NCBI GenBank assembly: GCA_020746875.1
Contig: JAGTJL010000001.1
Location: 2,480,001 to 2,544,000, forward strand
Reading direction: 5' to 3'
Source: Rhexocercosporidium sp. MPI-PUGE-AT-0058
Taxonomy: Eukaryota; Ascomycota; Leotiomycetes; Helotiales
Length of the DNA: 64,000 nucleotides
Shown here: positions 13,155-25,755 of the stretch, in pieces
Layout: every line of letters starts with the position of its first letter
Numbering within the stretch: the stretch's first letter is position 1
Made by a program: the position numbers and the translations under genes
The notes under the pieces: generated by a model
Seen by the model: only the letters and a program-made list of their open reading frames with translations
The model's database searches: none
What the model was told of the DNA's origin: nothing

Positions 13155-14322
13155 ATGGCTACAAACACGGAAACTCCCCAGCGGTTGTCTGCAGATGCTA
13201 CGATGGCTCCAGAGTCTAGAAACCAAGTTCCTTCGAAGTCTTCAGACACTCCTCCTCGCGAGTCTGGTAAGTTCGTGAGAGCAATGAGAAATGTGTATAG
13301 ATCGCTTGGTTTCCAGAAAGGATACAATTTCCCTCTCTGTCAGTATTTACCCGCTCCTAGATGCTCAGCAGCTAACGAGCCCAGTCATCATCTTCGGCAG
13401 TGCCATGCTCGGCTTCACAGTCGCACGCCTCTCTTACCTCAACATCGGCGGCTCCGCATCTAGCAGTTTTAAAAACGGTTCTGCTCCAGGAGAATGGTAC
13501 AACTATCGTTCGGGACACTACAGAATCGGTATAACTCTTCATCTCGTCACAATCATCCCGGCCGGTTTCCTAGCCGTCTTCCAATTCATCCCCGTCATCC
13601 GCCATAAATTCCTACTCCTCCACCGTCTCAACGGGTACACGATACTTCTACTCTCATTACTCGGTAATGTGGGCGCGCTGATGATCGCACGTCGTGCATT
13701 CGGCGGCGGCCTGGACATCCAAGGCGCTGTCGGCCTCCTCGCTATCATGACCACCCTCTCCTTAGGTATGGCATACTACAACATCAAGCGTCTACAAATC
13801 GATCAGCACCGCGCCTGGATGCTGAGAGCATGGTTCTATTTTGGCGCCATCATCACCACGCGCATCATAATGATCATTACCGCTCTGATCATCTCCACCC
13901 AGAAGAACTATTACGCTACTCGTCCTTGTGGCGAACTCGCGTATATCCGATCTGGCAGCTCAGATCTCGATAACCAACCTGCCTCGTTTACCCAGCGGTA
14001 CCCGCAGTGTGTGAACGGTTCTGAGATGACCCCGGTACCCATTATTGCGAGTATGACTGATGGCGATTCTGAGAATGTGGGTGTTGCGCTCGGTATGAGC
14101 TTTGGGATGGCGATTTGGCTGGCGACTTTCTTGCATGCGTTTGGTGTGGAGCTATATCTGACTCTTACTCCTAGAGAAGGTGAAAGGTTAAGAATGGTCA
14201 GCTATGAGAGGCAGCTTGAGAGGGGGTTTGCAAATCCCGGGAGTGCTGGGTTGGTAGTTGAGAGATGGGGGGATGCGAGGGAGTGGGTGCCTATTGATCG
14301 GATGGATGGGGCTATGAAGTGA
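13155..14322 (+). CDS. DUF2306 multi-pass membrane protein
   Basis: Exons 13155-13338 and 13385-14322 give 373 residues; the intron donor is GTCAGT and the junction reads NFPLFIIFGSAMLGF. About 60 hydrophilic residues come first, then roughly seven hydrophobic segments. The segment with HLVTIIPAGFLAVFQFIP, HKFLLLHRLNGY and QIDQHRAWMLRAW shows the conserved His/Arg pattern of the DUF2306 family. These are uncharacterised fungal and bacterial membrane proteins with conserved histidines reminiscent of haem- or metal-binding transmembrane proteins, but no reaction is established. A luminal loop holds PCGELAYIR and several Cys. The ATG at 13155 is the first in a good context; an open frame upstream has no supporting similarity. 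Confidence 0.82.
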
Positions 14323-14855
14323 AGCTAGGCTTGAGCGGTCGGTATGTCCCTGTGCTAAGATTGTCAGATACTGTGTGCACCGAGAGTCAGGGTGTAGAAA
14401 AATATAAATGGTTTAGGTGTAAATTTGGTGGGCTGGGGTTGGCGTTGACAGTGTTGGACTTCTTCCGAGGGACTACGAATCGATGCCTTAGTCTTCAATT
14501 CCAAAGCCGTTTTATGAACAAGACCACACCGTTCCGTTATAGTTTTCAGTCGTTGTTATCTGTTAGGTAATGCTGTTATCTGGATGAAGTGAAAGTAGAG
14601 ATCTGCTTTTAGGTGGTTAGCAAGATGCGGATAACGTCAACACCGGAGCCGATGAGATGCTACAGTAGTAATATGTAACTATCATACACATATATGTTGT
14701 TTATTTACATAACTTATATCGGGGCAAGTGAAGTTGTAACTCTATGTATCCGAAGTTCTGTACATCATACAGGCACAGATCGGCCTGCCCTTCTATCGAA
14801 CGCTGTTTAATCGGCCATCACAATCTACCAGAATGCAAATCAACACTGCCGATGT
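14323..14855. other. Convergent intergenic region
   Basis: 3' flanks of two convergent genes; AT-rich around 14640-14720, nothing else seen. Confidence 0.5.
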
Positions 14856-16010
14856 CTAAACCAAAAGAGCATCAAGAGAAGCCGTGATATCAATCAAAGG
14901 GAACTCAGTCCTATTCCCAGCATTATTCGGCGGCGCAACAGCCGCATCACCGAAAAACTCAACATTTGCATAAATAGATTCTCCAATCTGCACACTTGCA
15001 GTCACGACGCCGTCTCCTGCCGATGCAGGTACAGGGATGACACCGAGGAATTCAGCCGTCTGCCATGTATCATTTGACCGAAGAACCGCAAAGCCGAGGG
15101 TGCTCTGTGTGATCAACAGGACGGTGCCGTCGTACTTTGCTGGCAATGTGATGCCGTCTCCTTGGTCACTGATAACTCCAGCTGGTGAGTGAGGCACGAC
15201 GGTCGCTGTTCCAGTGGAGGCACTCAAGTCGAAACGAAGCAGATTTCCACTGACGTTGTCGTTGGCAAGCAAAGTATTCCCGACGACGGCCAATCCACTG
15301 AGACCTTTCACGGTATGATTGATAGGTTCTGGAAGGTACCACTCCTCGACGTTTGAACCACTCGGATCTACCTTGAGGATACTGCTCGGATACGTGCCCA
15401 CTACGTAGATGTTCCCAGCAGAATCGAATTCCAAGTCCTGAAATCCCCCATAAATACCCTGTGTCGTCTCTGTGAGATTGGTGCGTGACACCTCGGTCTT
15501 GGTGTCGAGATCGTATTGGATCATGAAATTATCACCGGCAATATTGGCGCCTGATGTGTCGAATGCTGCCCCTGCGTCGATGATGACTGAAAGGAGGTCT
15601 GAAACAGGGTTCGTTCGTACGCCGGAGATGTGAAGTAAGGGATTCAGAGTGATGTTTTCGAATGTGACAGACTCGGCTGTGGCAGTCGTGATGTCATAGA
15701 TGTAGACAGAAGAGTTGAAGAGTGCCCTTGAGAAGGATTAGAGTTAGCGTTTGAATTTGAGTTTGAGTTTGTGAGGACACAAAAATGGTGGCTGAGAAAG
15801 TAAGTAGACGTACCCGAGGAGTAATTTGCAGCTTGAGTCGTCGTAGGATAGGTTTTCGGGGTACAATTGGTATTGTTTGATGAGGATGTCTCCACTAACT
15901 TTAGGACATTCTGGTGTATCATCACAAGAATCGTCTCCTGTGTAGGATGTTGGTAGTGCCCAGACCGAAGTGAGAGCACCTAAACTGAGAATCCGGGATG
16001 AGAGCTTCAT
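14856..16010 (-). CDS. Secreted TRI14-like beta-propeller protein
   Basis: Exons 15814-16010 and 14856-15726 give 355 residues. Residues 1-19 are a signal peptide (MKLSSRILSLGALTSVWA). The mature protein has KQYQLYPENLSYDD followed by CKLLLG and LFNSSVYIYD, then repeated strands such as DLEFDSAGNIYVVGT, GLSGLAVVGNTLLANDN and GDGITLPAKYDGTVLL. This fits a six-bladed SMP-30/gluconolactonase-type propeller and resembles proteins annotated as TRI14-like. TRI14 is a trichothecene-cluster member needed for full virulence in Fusarium but not for toxin synthesis. No trichothecene biosynthetic gene is seen here, so the relation is one of family only. N-glycosylation sequons are frequent. A TATATACA patch about 120 bp upstream may be its TATA box. 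Confidence 0.75.
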
Positions 16011-17607
16011 TTTGATTTGCCTGAGAGTGATTCGCAAAGTTGAGATGGAGATTGATAGATTATGGGAAGCCAGAAGAAAGAGTGAGTACGGATGAAGAGA
16101 GGAATTATTTGAAGGGCATGGCGACGATATTATATACAACCGTCAAAGTCAAAATTTGGTATCCTTAGGTTCTTATGCAGGTACTGACATCCCACTACTA
16201 CAAGGATACCCTGATCCTCCCACTCGGATAGGTCTTTCTTGATCGTTCAATTGACGTAAGCTTCTCAGCCCTGGTGGCAGCATTTAATGTTTTGGGTTTT
16301 CTTACCCCTGGCATATTTCGGCAGCCCGCTCTGGAAGTTGGTAAGCGAGATGGGGGAGGCAACATTTACCCGCCACGGACCGTCGCTGGCGTGCTTGATT
16401 TGAAATTATTGGGAGTTATATCATTGTTAAAGTTATTATTGAGTTGAGGATTATCTCCCAGGGTCTTTGTCAACTCGTTAAACGGATTCGATCGGTCATG
16501 ATGAGTTCATTGACTCCGAAGCTTTCAGGAGGACCTGTATTTATTTCCAAATACAACTCCTTGAACCAACAAACTCATCTGTATATGCATCAAACGCGAG
16601 TATCTTGACACTGAAATCTAAGGATGACTTCTTCTGGGGACAAAAAAAGCTACTCCATTTGTTCGAGAGGGTAGGTCTGCCAGAGTAGAGATACACTGCG
16701 GTGCAGCTAAAGGTCTATTGAAAATTCACTGTAGTTCCGTTCGGGTCACCGAACAAAGAAGATAGGGAGCAGTAACAGGAAACACAGGAACTGAACCATG
16801 CAGTGTCTTTTTTCGGTAGCCTGCCATGGAATAGTCTTGTATGTTGGACCTCATTCGCAGATCCCGAGGTGTAATTGGTACAGTGCAAGGAGTTAGCCAT
16901 CGGTGAGCCACGGAACGTAGCGAAAGTCAATATTCACCTTGTTCTTTAACTGAAGGTAGAGTGTTGCTAGAGTTGGTGTGACAACACCGCGTGCATGGTT
17001 AAGAACAATCTGTCGGTTAGAGCACCATTCATCTTATGGTAGCAACGCGGAATTGTTATGCCGATCATTGGTTTGGAATGGGTAGCGAAAGGGCCAAACA
17101 GGCCCAACCTCGACTTACCATCCTCAAGAATAGATTCAAAAGCTTAAACATCTTCGCTCAGTCTTTTCTGGGCCTCGGATCTCTCGATAATCGAAAAGGA
17201 GAATTACCCTCCCCTTTTTCAATCGTCCAAGTCATGTGATCATGACCCAGGGACTGCTCACCGGCTAGGGCTGGATACTCGCGAGGAACAAAACAGAGCG
17301 CGACAGCGATAGGAATGACCCTGCAAAGCCAGCCAATACAATCAATAACCTCCATCAAACCCTCGCAAATGTTTCCATCACCACTGGGACCCCTCCACCA
17401 GGTCTGCGCAAACAATTCGCGCAGTTGAGGCCATCCTTACCGCCTAAACATCGCTCGTCCCTTCCGGGCTGCCAGCATCATCATCCCTGACCTGACTCGA
17501 CGACCGAGCGCGTCTGATCTAAAAGCATCTTTCTCGCACGACCAGCGAGCAAAGATCCCAAATCCTCGAATCTGCAGCGGACGAATGCGACGCGTCGAAT
17601 ACACAAT
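16011..17607. other. Divergent intergenic region
   Basis: About 1.6 kb between the divergent TRI14-like and Mto1-like genes. No coding exon is supported. The stretch 17270-17600 just before the Mto1-like ATG is GC-richer and is probably its 5' leader. Confidence 0.5.
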
Positions 17608-20600
17608 ATGGCGGAGGAAGACGAGCATCTAGAAGGCGCAGCAGCTACAGCCTCCCTATCGACAGATACAGAGGAACGCCCGCAGACGGCGCGGAAAGAT
17701 TCGCGCAAGGTACCTGGTGGCTTTGGGATAGACGACATGGATGATTTGTCGCCCGACAAGAGAGACTTCGACGATTCTATATTCGAGAATGACAATGCGA
17801 CCGTGAACGTAGAGGCTCACAAGCAGAACAATCGAGTACCCTCTCTCGACCCAGCGACCCTTCCCTCATTACCTCCTCCAGGAGACAGCAGCCTCTTGTA
17901 CGCCCACAGCGAGAATGGAGGTGGAAGTGATGCGCTGGGGGATACGGTGGATGAAAGAGCTATGCAGAGACATCTCAATGACGTGGAGTCCAGCTTCATG
18001 CCAATGCCATCACCCATCAGTATGAACGGGAAGAAGGGTGCGGACGATACATATCTATTTGATGGTGCGCAACCACCCCCTCGAGACCAGCAGAGACCAG
18101 CTGAGAGGTCTGTTACACCGAGAAAACTTCAGGCAGAGGACCAGGTACCAGACACCCCTCTGTCTCCTCCTACACCAGCGAACGCATACCAAACACCAGG
18201 AGTACTCCGGGAGGATGCTGCAAGTATAGACGATTCTATGGATACAGGGGATACGACATCGGCTTTGGAAACCATGTCTTCCTCCCCAACAGCAGCTGCG
18301 GCAGCACGAACAGTTTCGAGAGCGATATCTATGGCGAGTGCTGGAGGATACGATGCAGCAGATGACGGAGAGGTTCATTCACAGGAGCAGACGGACAACG
18401 AGAATGATGTTCAAGCTACACCTAGGAAAAAGAAGGGGAATGCATTCGCCGAATCCTCAGACGATCGATCAACCCTCAAAGACGATGGCTCGAATCGAAG
18501 TCTCAATACTTCCTTTGGAGATGCGGGTAGCACACCTGGATTTGCCCTGCTACGTCGCAAATCTTCTGACAAGCGGCCTAAATTTCTCCGGAGTCGTCAC
18601 GCCAGCCAACACTCCTCGGTCTCTTCTTTCATTACAAGTACAGAGTCTCATGATGGAAGTGATATTACACTTGGTGCAGATTATGCTCTACAATCTGGAG
18701 GTGCAGTTCCAGCAGATGGATTTTCTCGCAGTAGCATGGGTCTTTCTCGATCGATCAGTCTGGGAAGCATGGCGTCAGGGATAGAAGACTATTCTGGAAG
18801 TGGTCCAGATGGCAGTCTTGCGACTTTGACGGAGGAAGAACAAAATCGGGAGCTCAAGCCAGGCGATGCATCGCCCCCAGAAACACCCCGTGCTCCTACA
18901 GCCAGATCATCTCTTGCTGCTCCTACGGATACAGTGATTGCTCGGCATGTGAGGAATGTTCAGGTTCCTGCTTCCCTTGCCCAGGAATATCGAAACAAGA
19001 ATGGAGTTTCGCCCAAAAGATCTGGATTCGCAGTTTCGACTCTTGGAAGAAATGGGAAGAACATGACTTTGAAGGAACAGAGCAGCACCATTGAGAGACT
19101 TTCCAAAGAAAATTTCGATTTGAAATTGAAGGTCATGTTCCTGAGTGATAGACTTGACAAGCTTTCAGAAGAGGGTGTCAAGGAGATGATCTCTGAGAAT
19201 GTGGAGCTCAAGACTGGCTTAGCAGTGATGCAGCGAGATAACAAGGCATTGAAACGCAAAGTTAAGGATCTGGAGAAGCAGCTCAAGGACGACGAAGAAC
19301 GTCCATCTACTGCTGGAACTTCAGGAGGTGACCCAAGTCCAAAATGGTTCGATCAAGAAGGTGCACAAGAACGCGAGGAGGAGCTTATGTACTTGCGCGA
19401 ACGAACCGAGGAGTACATCACCGAGATTGAGAAGATGCGAAACGATGCTATCATCCGGGAAAATGAAAAGCGAAATCTGGCGGAGGTTGTTCGTCAAATG
19501 GGCGAGCGTCGTGGTCAAAATGTCGAAGCAAGAGAGGAAATGGATGTCTGGAAAGATCTCCTAGAGCAAGAGACCTCTCGTCGAGAGCAGGCTGATGAAG
19601 AAAACAAGAAGCTCCGCGAGGACATATTCCGCTTGAAGACCGAGACCACCTCGACCACTGGCATGCCGGGACTCAATCACACGACAAACATCTACAACAT
19701 CACGAAGAAGCGCCAGGTCTCACCTTCGAGACCTAGGTCTGGCATGTCATTCCGCGACGATGATCGAACAGGTGCTATGAGTTCCGCTACTACCCTGGCC
19801 GAGGATCTTAGGAGAGAAGCTGAGCAACTGAGGCATGAGAATGCCGAGCTTCGACGAGAAGTAGGCGCTCAGACTTCCATGCTGACATCACGGAACCGAG
19901 AAAAAGAGCGACTGTATCAAGAGATTGAAGACCTCAAACTTGGTCAACGAAGAAATGGTGGATCGGTTGCTGGAGACAGTATCTTGGAACGGTCAGCGTC
20001 GCGAGCTCATGAGCGCTCGCTATCAAGAAACAGTGTTGGCACGAGAATCACGAATATGGACGACGCTGAGCGAGAGGATTTTGAAAACAAGCATGCCGAG
20101 TTACGCGATCGCATCAACAGCTTGAAGATCCACAATCAGGATCTACAACGCGAATTGGAGTCATGCATGGAAGATTTCGAAACAGCCGTGCAACAGAAGA
20201 AAGATGCCGAGTCACTTGCAAGCGAGTTGCAAGAAGCATTGGAACTTGCCGAGTCTGATTTGGTCACTATGCAGACTGACAGAGATGAGGCACTTCAAGG
20301 ACAAGAAGAAGCCGAGATCATGTTCGAATCTCTCCGGAAAGAAGCTCAGGAAGAACTCGACGGGTTTGCAGAAGAGGCCGATGAAGCCAACGCCGAGATT
20401 GAGCGACTTCGGACCGAGTTGGCTGATACAACAGAGAACTTCAATGCGCTTCAGAATGAGATGCGTGAGATGAGTGAGGGACTGGTAAGGTTGGAAGATG
20501 ACCATGAGGGCAAGGCAAGGAGGATAGAGGAGCTTGAGCGAGAACTTGACGAAGCCAACCGTGAAATGGAGCAGATGGAAAATAATTTGGTCGAAGCCAA

Positions 20601-22202
20601 TGGTAAGATCAACCGTCTGACAGTCCAGCAAGAGTCTAGTCAAGGCGAAATTGCATTCCTTCGCGAGGAGCAGGATGGCGACAAGATCAAGATTGGTGAT
20701 CTTGAGGCAGCATTCAAGAATGCCGAAGACTCTCTACATGAAGAACGAGAACGAATCAAGGAACTCGAGGAACGCCTGAATAATGAGAGATATCAACGCG
20801 AAGTTGTCGCCGGCAGGGAAAAGCAAGAAGTCCAACAGGTCATCAATGATCTCAATCGTGAGGCATCGGGTGCCAAGGATGAAGCGAGGCGACTTCGCAA
20901 GAGTCTCACCTCTCGTGAAGTTGAGGCTGCTGAATGGAAACAGAGACTTATGGAACTTGAAAGTAACCTGAGAGAAGCATTGGGCGATCTCAATGGTACA
21001 CGATCAAGTCTTCTTAACGTAAGTCACGTAGTTCTATCTTTTGATGTGGCTAATCTCTGTAGTCTATTGCCAAGCTTCAGCGAGAGCTGGAGAACACTAT
21101 TCGGGATCTCGATGCCACCAAAGCTTCTCTTGGTGAAAAGGAGCGTCTCATCAAACATCGCGACTCTCTCCTTGAATCGCATGCATTGGAGTCTAGGAAA
21201 TTGGCAGACATGCTCGACAAAGAAAGACAATCACATCGCAACACAAAGCACCAATTCGAGACATTTCAAAAGACTCAGCAGCATACCACACGCACCCTTA
21301 CTCAACAAGAATCTCGAGTCTTGGAGCTCGAAACTTCCAGACAACAAGATCGTAGGAAGATTGCTACATTAGAGAATAGCTTCAAGGACCAGATGAATGA
21401 GCGAAACCAGCTCCTCCTGGCGTTGTGGAATCGTCTCTCGGCTCTTTGTGGAACTGACTGGGCTCACAACAATAGTCTCATCAATGGTCGGGCGCTTCCT
21501 TCTCTCGAGGCCGTCTCTACTATGCTTCCAGGCTTTTCAAAGAACTTGCTTGCAGCAGTCAAGACCATCGAAACCCTCGTTGGAGATTTCAGATCTCGCA
21601 TCCGCTCCGTGGAGAAAGATTTGTGGAAGGAATACCAGACCCTGGAATCAAATCTAGAGCTGCGCACGAAACGTCTCGATCGCCTGGAAACAGTTGCACG
21701 AAGCGGAATCTCTGGCGGTGGCGGTGATGGCAAAGCAGAGATCCAGAGACTGAGTGAAAAGAACAAGACTTTGAAGAAGGAAGTCTCTGCCTTGAGAGCC
21801 GCTGTCGAGGTCCGATCCAACACATTCGAGAACCCAAGCCCGAGCCCCTCCATACCGACCGGTCCACGAAACAAATTTGTAGACAAGAGCCGCACGTCAA
21901 CACTCACCCGTCACCAATCTACATCGGCAGTCGAAACTATTGACCGGCGCACAGTCTCTAGGGCTGGAAGTTCGTCTACGGGTGACAAGAGTGCCGCTAA
22001 CAGTGTCAAGGACGATTATATGCCTGACATGAGATGGCAGCTCCGACTTCAGGAGTTGGAGTACAAGCTCAAGGCAGAGCGGGAAGCAAGACTCGTCGAC
22101 CGCAGTAGCGCAAGACAACGCCTCGAGGAGAAGAATCGCGAGAACGCGGAGTTAATGGCACAGGTTGAGAGAAGCAAGGTTAGGGAAGGGATGGGAAGGT
22201 AA
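17608..22202 (+). CDS. Mto1/ApsB-like gamma-tubulin complex tether (centrosomin CM1 motif)
   Basis: Exons 17608-21018 and 21063-22202 give 1516 residues, joined by a 44-nt intron. The first 480 residues are Ser/Pro/acidic and disordered. At about 486-545 lies the centrosomin motif CM1: LKEQSSTIERLSKENFDLKL then KVMFLSDRLDKL, which in this family binds and activates the gamma-tubulin ring complex. From there to about 1330 is almost unbroken heptad coiled coil. The C-terminus (about 1458-1505: RLQELEYKLKAEREARLVDR) matches the Mto2-binding region of S. pombe Mto1 rather than the PACT domain of Pcp1/PcpA, so the septal/cytoplasmic MTOC paralogue (ApsB in Aspergillus) is the better assignment. 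It should nucleate cytoplasmic microtubules at spindle poles, septa and other MTOCs. Confidence 0.9.
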
Positions 22203-23361
22203 CATCGCACTGATGTTGTTACGATTTTATCATCGAACGGGATGGGATGCATTGGGTGTACATGTACAAAATTGGGTTCTCGTGCTTACTCAATGGTAGC
22301 GTGGAGTTTTGAGTTTGAGTTTGCGAGTTTGCTTGGCACATGCGAAAATGCGAGGAGCAGGCAGGCGTTCTTGGTTGCGAGTAGGGAAGATTATACAGAG
22401 TAGTCAATGAGCTTTGGATGGATTCACGCGGGGGGGGAAGGAGTTCGAGCTGTGAGCATCTGCCCAGACGGATCGATGGATGATTGGAGAAGAAATGAAA
22501 TGAGATGGAGATGCTGTTTGTGTACAATAGATGATGCTGTTTATGTTCGATGAATGCATGACTTTCTCTACGGTCCTCTGACATTTGGAGCTAATGATCA
22601 GTAGTTGTGGAGTTCATCGTCTTCATTGCGGCCGTATGGCTCTACTTTGCTTTAGTTGACAGCTCAGTAAATACCGGTCCTGTCTAGCTTCCTAAAGCTC
22701 TGATGTTAGTCAATGTATGTTTTGCTTCCTCCGTGCGATATCTTGTTTTAATCATCTACTTATTGCTCTGCTTTCGCTGCTGCACATTCGCCATATTTCT
22801 CGGTTCTATGAAGTTCTATAAGCATTCAAATGCCCGCGATCAATACGAGGCTACCTACAAGCTGTCCATCTTCTAAGCTAGAGAAACGTACCGTACCGTC
22901 CCGTTCTCGCAAGGCACATGCACATCAAAGCCACGTTTTCCTATTCTGGTACATTCGACTTCGGTGATCGGATGTAGATGAGGCTGTGCTGGAATGGGAT
23001 CTTCAGGAATCAGAGGCGGGCCTGTACAATTCAACTTCTTGCTTTTTCCCTACAGTTGTATCTCGAAGCTGTTCTACATTGTCATCTGCTAATTCTCTCA
23101 GCACTCGAAAATACCAATAGTCATTTTGTACTTCGCTTTTTATCTTCAGTCTTCGGACCAAGTAAACATTTCTCATCGTCCATGTGGCCATCGAAGTACT
23201 TTAGCGAGGGCCCCCACGCTGTATTGGCGGGGTTGTGGCTTTGGGGCTGAGCCCAGCTGAACCAAGACCCAATCAACTCTAATGCTCCTCATATACAAAA
23301 GGACCTCCTTCGACAAGAACATCATCGGACCATCATTCTCTGCTCAAGTGAACTTTTGAAT
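22203..23361. other. Intergenic region
   Basis: 3' flank of the Mto1-like gene and upstream region of the kinase gene. CT/GA-rich tracts but no supported gene. Confidence 0.5.
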
Positions 23362-25526
23362 ATGGTTGACATTGACCTTGTCATGCTCGATGGGCCGGAC
23401 CCGACAACTCAATCGTCTCTCACGGCATACTTCCCAGCGGACCCTGTCTCAGCGACGCTCAATCAGAGATCATACACAGAAGAAGATATCGCACGCATAG
23501 CTCTCCTTCTCGCCGCTACAGATGATGGAATATGGAGTCGAACACCCCGCCTGTACACCGTTCTTCGACGAGCCGGCCTCCTTTCACTGCACAACGACTT
23601 TGCAGCCCTCCAAATAACTGACTCCAGTTTCCCTTTCTCAGCCACAAATCTCCCACGAACCATAAGCCCCTCTCAGAAAAGTCTCTTCCTCCAACACCAA
23701 GCATGTATCATGACAAAAACCTCCTCCCTCGGCGACTGCGAGCAAGGCAAACACTGCACCTACCAGCGACCCGACCAAGTCCCCTTCCAAAACAAAGGCG
23801 TCCTCGGCAGTGGCGGATTTGCAGAAGTGCAGCGCGTAGTGAGCACTATCACGTGGAAGACCTACGCGCGCAAGCTCTTCCACCGTAAGAAATTCGGACG
23901 CTTCAAGGAGAATCTGCTTGATTTCGAGAACGAACTTGATATCTTGAAACAGATACGCCACGAGCACATCGTGGAGATCGTAGGAAGTTATACAGATCCT
24001 AGATATATGGCCTTGATCATGTCGCCGGTTGCGGACTGTGATCTGGCGAGGTATCTGAAACTGGCTCCGAGCAGTCGAGATGGCACGGCTGGTCTGAAGA
24101 CGTTCTTTGGGTGCCTTGCGACTGCCGTGGCCTATCTGCATAAGAACCGCATCCGGCACAAGGATATCAAGCCTTCCAATGTTTTGGTGAAAGATGGTAA
24201 TGTCCTCTTGACAGATTTCGGTCTCTCGAGAGACTGTAACCACACGAGGAGTACGACGGAAGGGCCGACTGCGAGAACTGCGAAGTACTGCGCGCCGGAG
24301 GTGGCGGATTATATGGCTCGTAGCTATTCGTCCGATATGTGGTCACTGGGCTGTGTGTTCTTGGAGATGATGACGGTGTTGAAGGAGTGTTCTTTAGAAG
24401 ACATTTCGGCTTTCTTCTCTGAGCACGGAACTCACTCTGGCTCATATTCGAATAATCCGGAGGCTTTAAAGGCTTGGATGGAGAAACTGGAACATTCGCA
24501 GGACCAGGAGAGGGAAAATGGCCCCTTGGCTTGGATCGAGCAATTGCTGAGCGAAGACAGGGTCTTGAGACCTACCGCGTACGATCTGGTTTCTGAGATT
24601 GTAAATTATAGATCTATAACCGATCGCATTGGAGAATTCTGCGGTATTTGTTGCCGGATTGAAGATGAGGCCGGCTCCGAGATATCTGAAGGGTTGTTTG
24701 TGGGAAAGCGAGAAGATGATGTGGTTGTGAAGACTTCAGTGGAGGATGAGATGGGTCTTTGGATTGATGATGCGATGAGTCTAGCGACGACTTCTGTGCC
24801 AGGTAAGTTTCTCTTGTATTGAAAATATATCATATTAACGAATTCCAGAATCGAGGGGAGAGACAATTGTGCAAGCATATGAGAGTTCTCAAACCAGTGT
24901 GCACGTTATAGAACCAAGCACAGTATAGCACAATGAATAACAACTTTCGGTTTTAAAGCTAATCGTGTTTCAACAGAACTCAACGACAAGGTATTTCATC
25001 ATGAGATCAAACTCTCAGCTTGATATCGAGACGAGTTCTGCACACAACACCTGGATCTCGAGCCCGAAGGTCAACACTAGCCTGGACAATGCTTTCAAGA
25101 CCGGCAAGCGAATCATGCTTTTCTTCTCAGTAGTGAAAAGGTACGACATAGCTGTTGTCTTTGAACGCTGTCACTGAAGCTGACTTGTGATGAAATTCTA
25201 GTCGCAAATTCTGCGGCGCAGCTCATATGACCAGTGCTGTTGATCGTGAGAATACGGATCCACATTGGGAGACAGATAGGTGGCAGGGGTGCGTTCCCTA
25301 GCTTATATTGAATAGAAGGAGAAATTAGCGAAGAAAATGCTGACAATCCGTGTTCACTGATAGACGCTTCGATCTGGAATGGCTGTCATGGAACGAGGTT
25401 TTCTATGATGATATTCGACACCTCACGCATCGAGAAGATGGCGGGCCACCAATTGCGCAGACATATGACGGGGTGGAGATTTGTAGGTCGTCGGGAGAGG
25501 AGATGATGAGGCGATTTAGGATTTAA
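23362..25526 (+). CDS. Serine/threonine protein kinase fused to a YTH (m6A-reader) domain
   Basis: Five exons: 23362-24802, 24849-24922, 24977-25140, 25202-25288 and 25364-25526; 642 residues. Kinase domain about 140-400: glycine loop GVLGSGGFAEV (146-156), lysine of YARK (171), HKD in place of HRD (266-268), DFG (285-287), APE (311-313). Exons 3-5 encode a full YTH domain from about 508: RYFIMRSNS, NTWISSP, FFSV, SRKFCGAAHM, HWETDRWQGRF, FYDDIRHL. The three aromatic-cage tryptophans (NTW, HW, DRW) are all kept. The fusion rests on intron 24923-24976 (GTATAG donor, CTAAT-type branch site 17 nt before CAACAG), phase 0 on both sides. Without it the kinase would stop at TAG 24926 and the YTH part would have no upstream ATG. 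Kinase and YTH domains are each near certain; their being one protein is inference. Confidence 0.78.
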
Positions 25527-25755
25527 AAGTTAGCGATGGGCTAAGAGTTCGGTATTCTTTCACTTTCTGTGTACTGAGAATTATATCTTCTTGAGCTGCT
25601 AATCTGGCTGAGTTTGAAGCACTCATCACGAAAAGGGGTTGGGCGAGAAAGATTTTGGCTGTTAATGAGCTGATGGAATAATTCGATATAACCAACATTC
25701 ATTGCAGCTACCTCATAGCGCTAACGGAGTCCCTCGTTCCATCCCTTTCTCCAGA

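Noticed and set aside
17005..17075. tRNA-like stretch (GGTTAGAGCACCA followed by an ACCAT/ATGGT stem)
   Set aside because: The 7-base loop lacks the invariant T before the anticodon, no GTTCRANNC T-loop follows and no acceptor stem closes.
24923..24928. TAG at 24926 as the true end of the kinase gene
   Set aside because: Possible, but it leaves a complete YTH domain without a start codon; the alternative 54-nt intron has all signals and keeps phase, so the fusion model was preferred.
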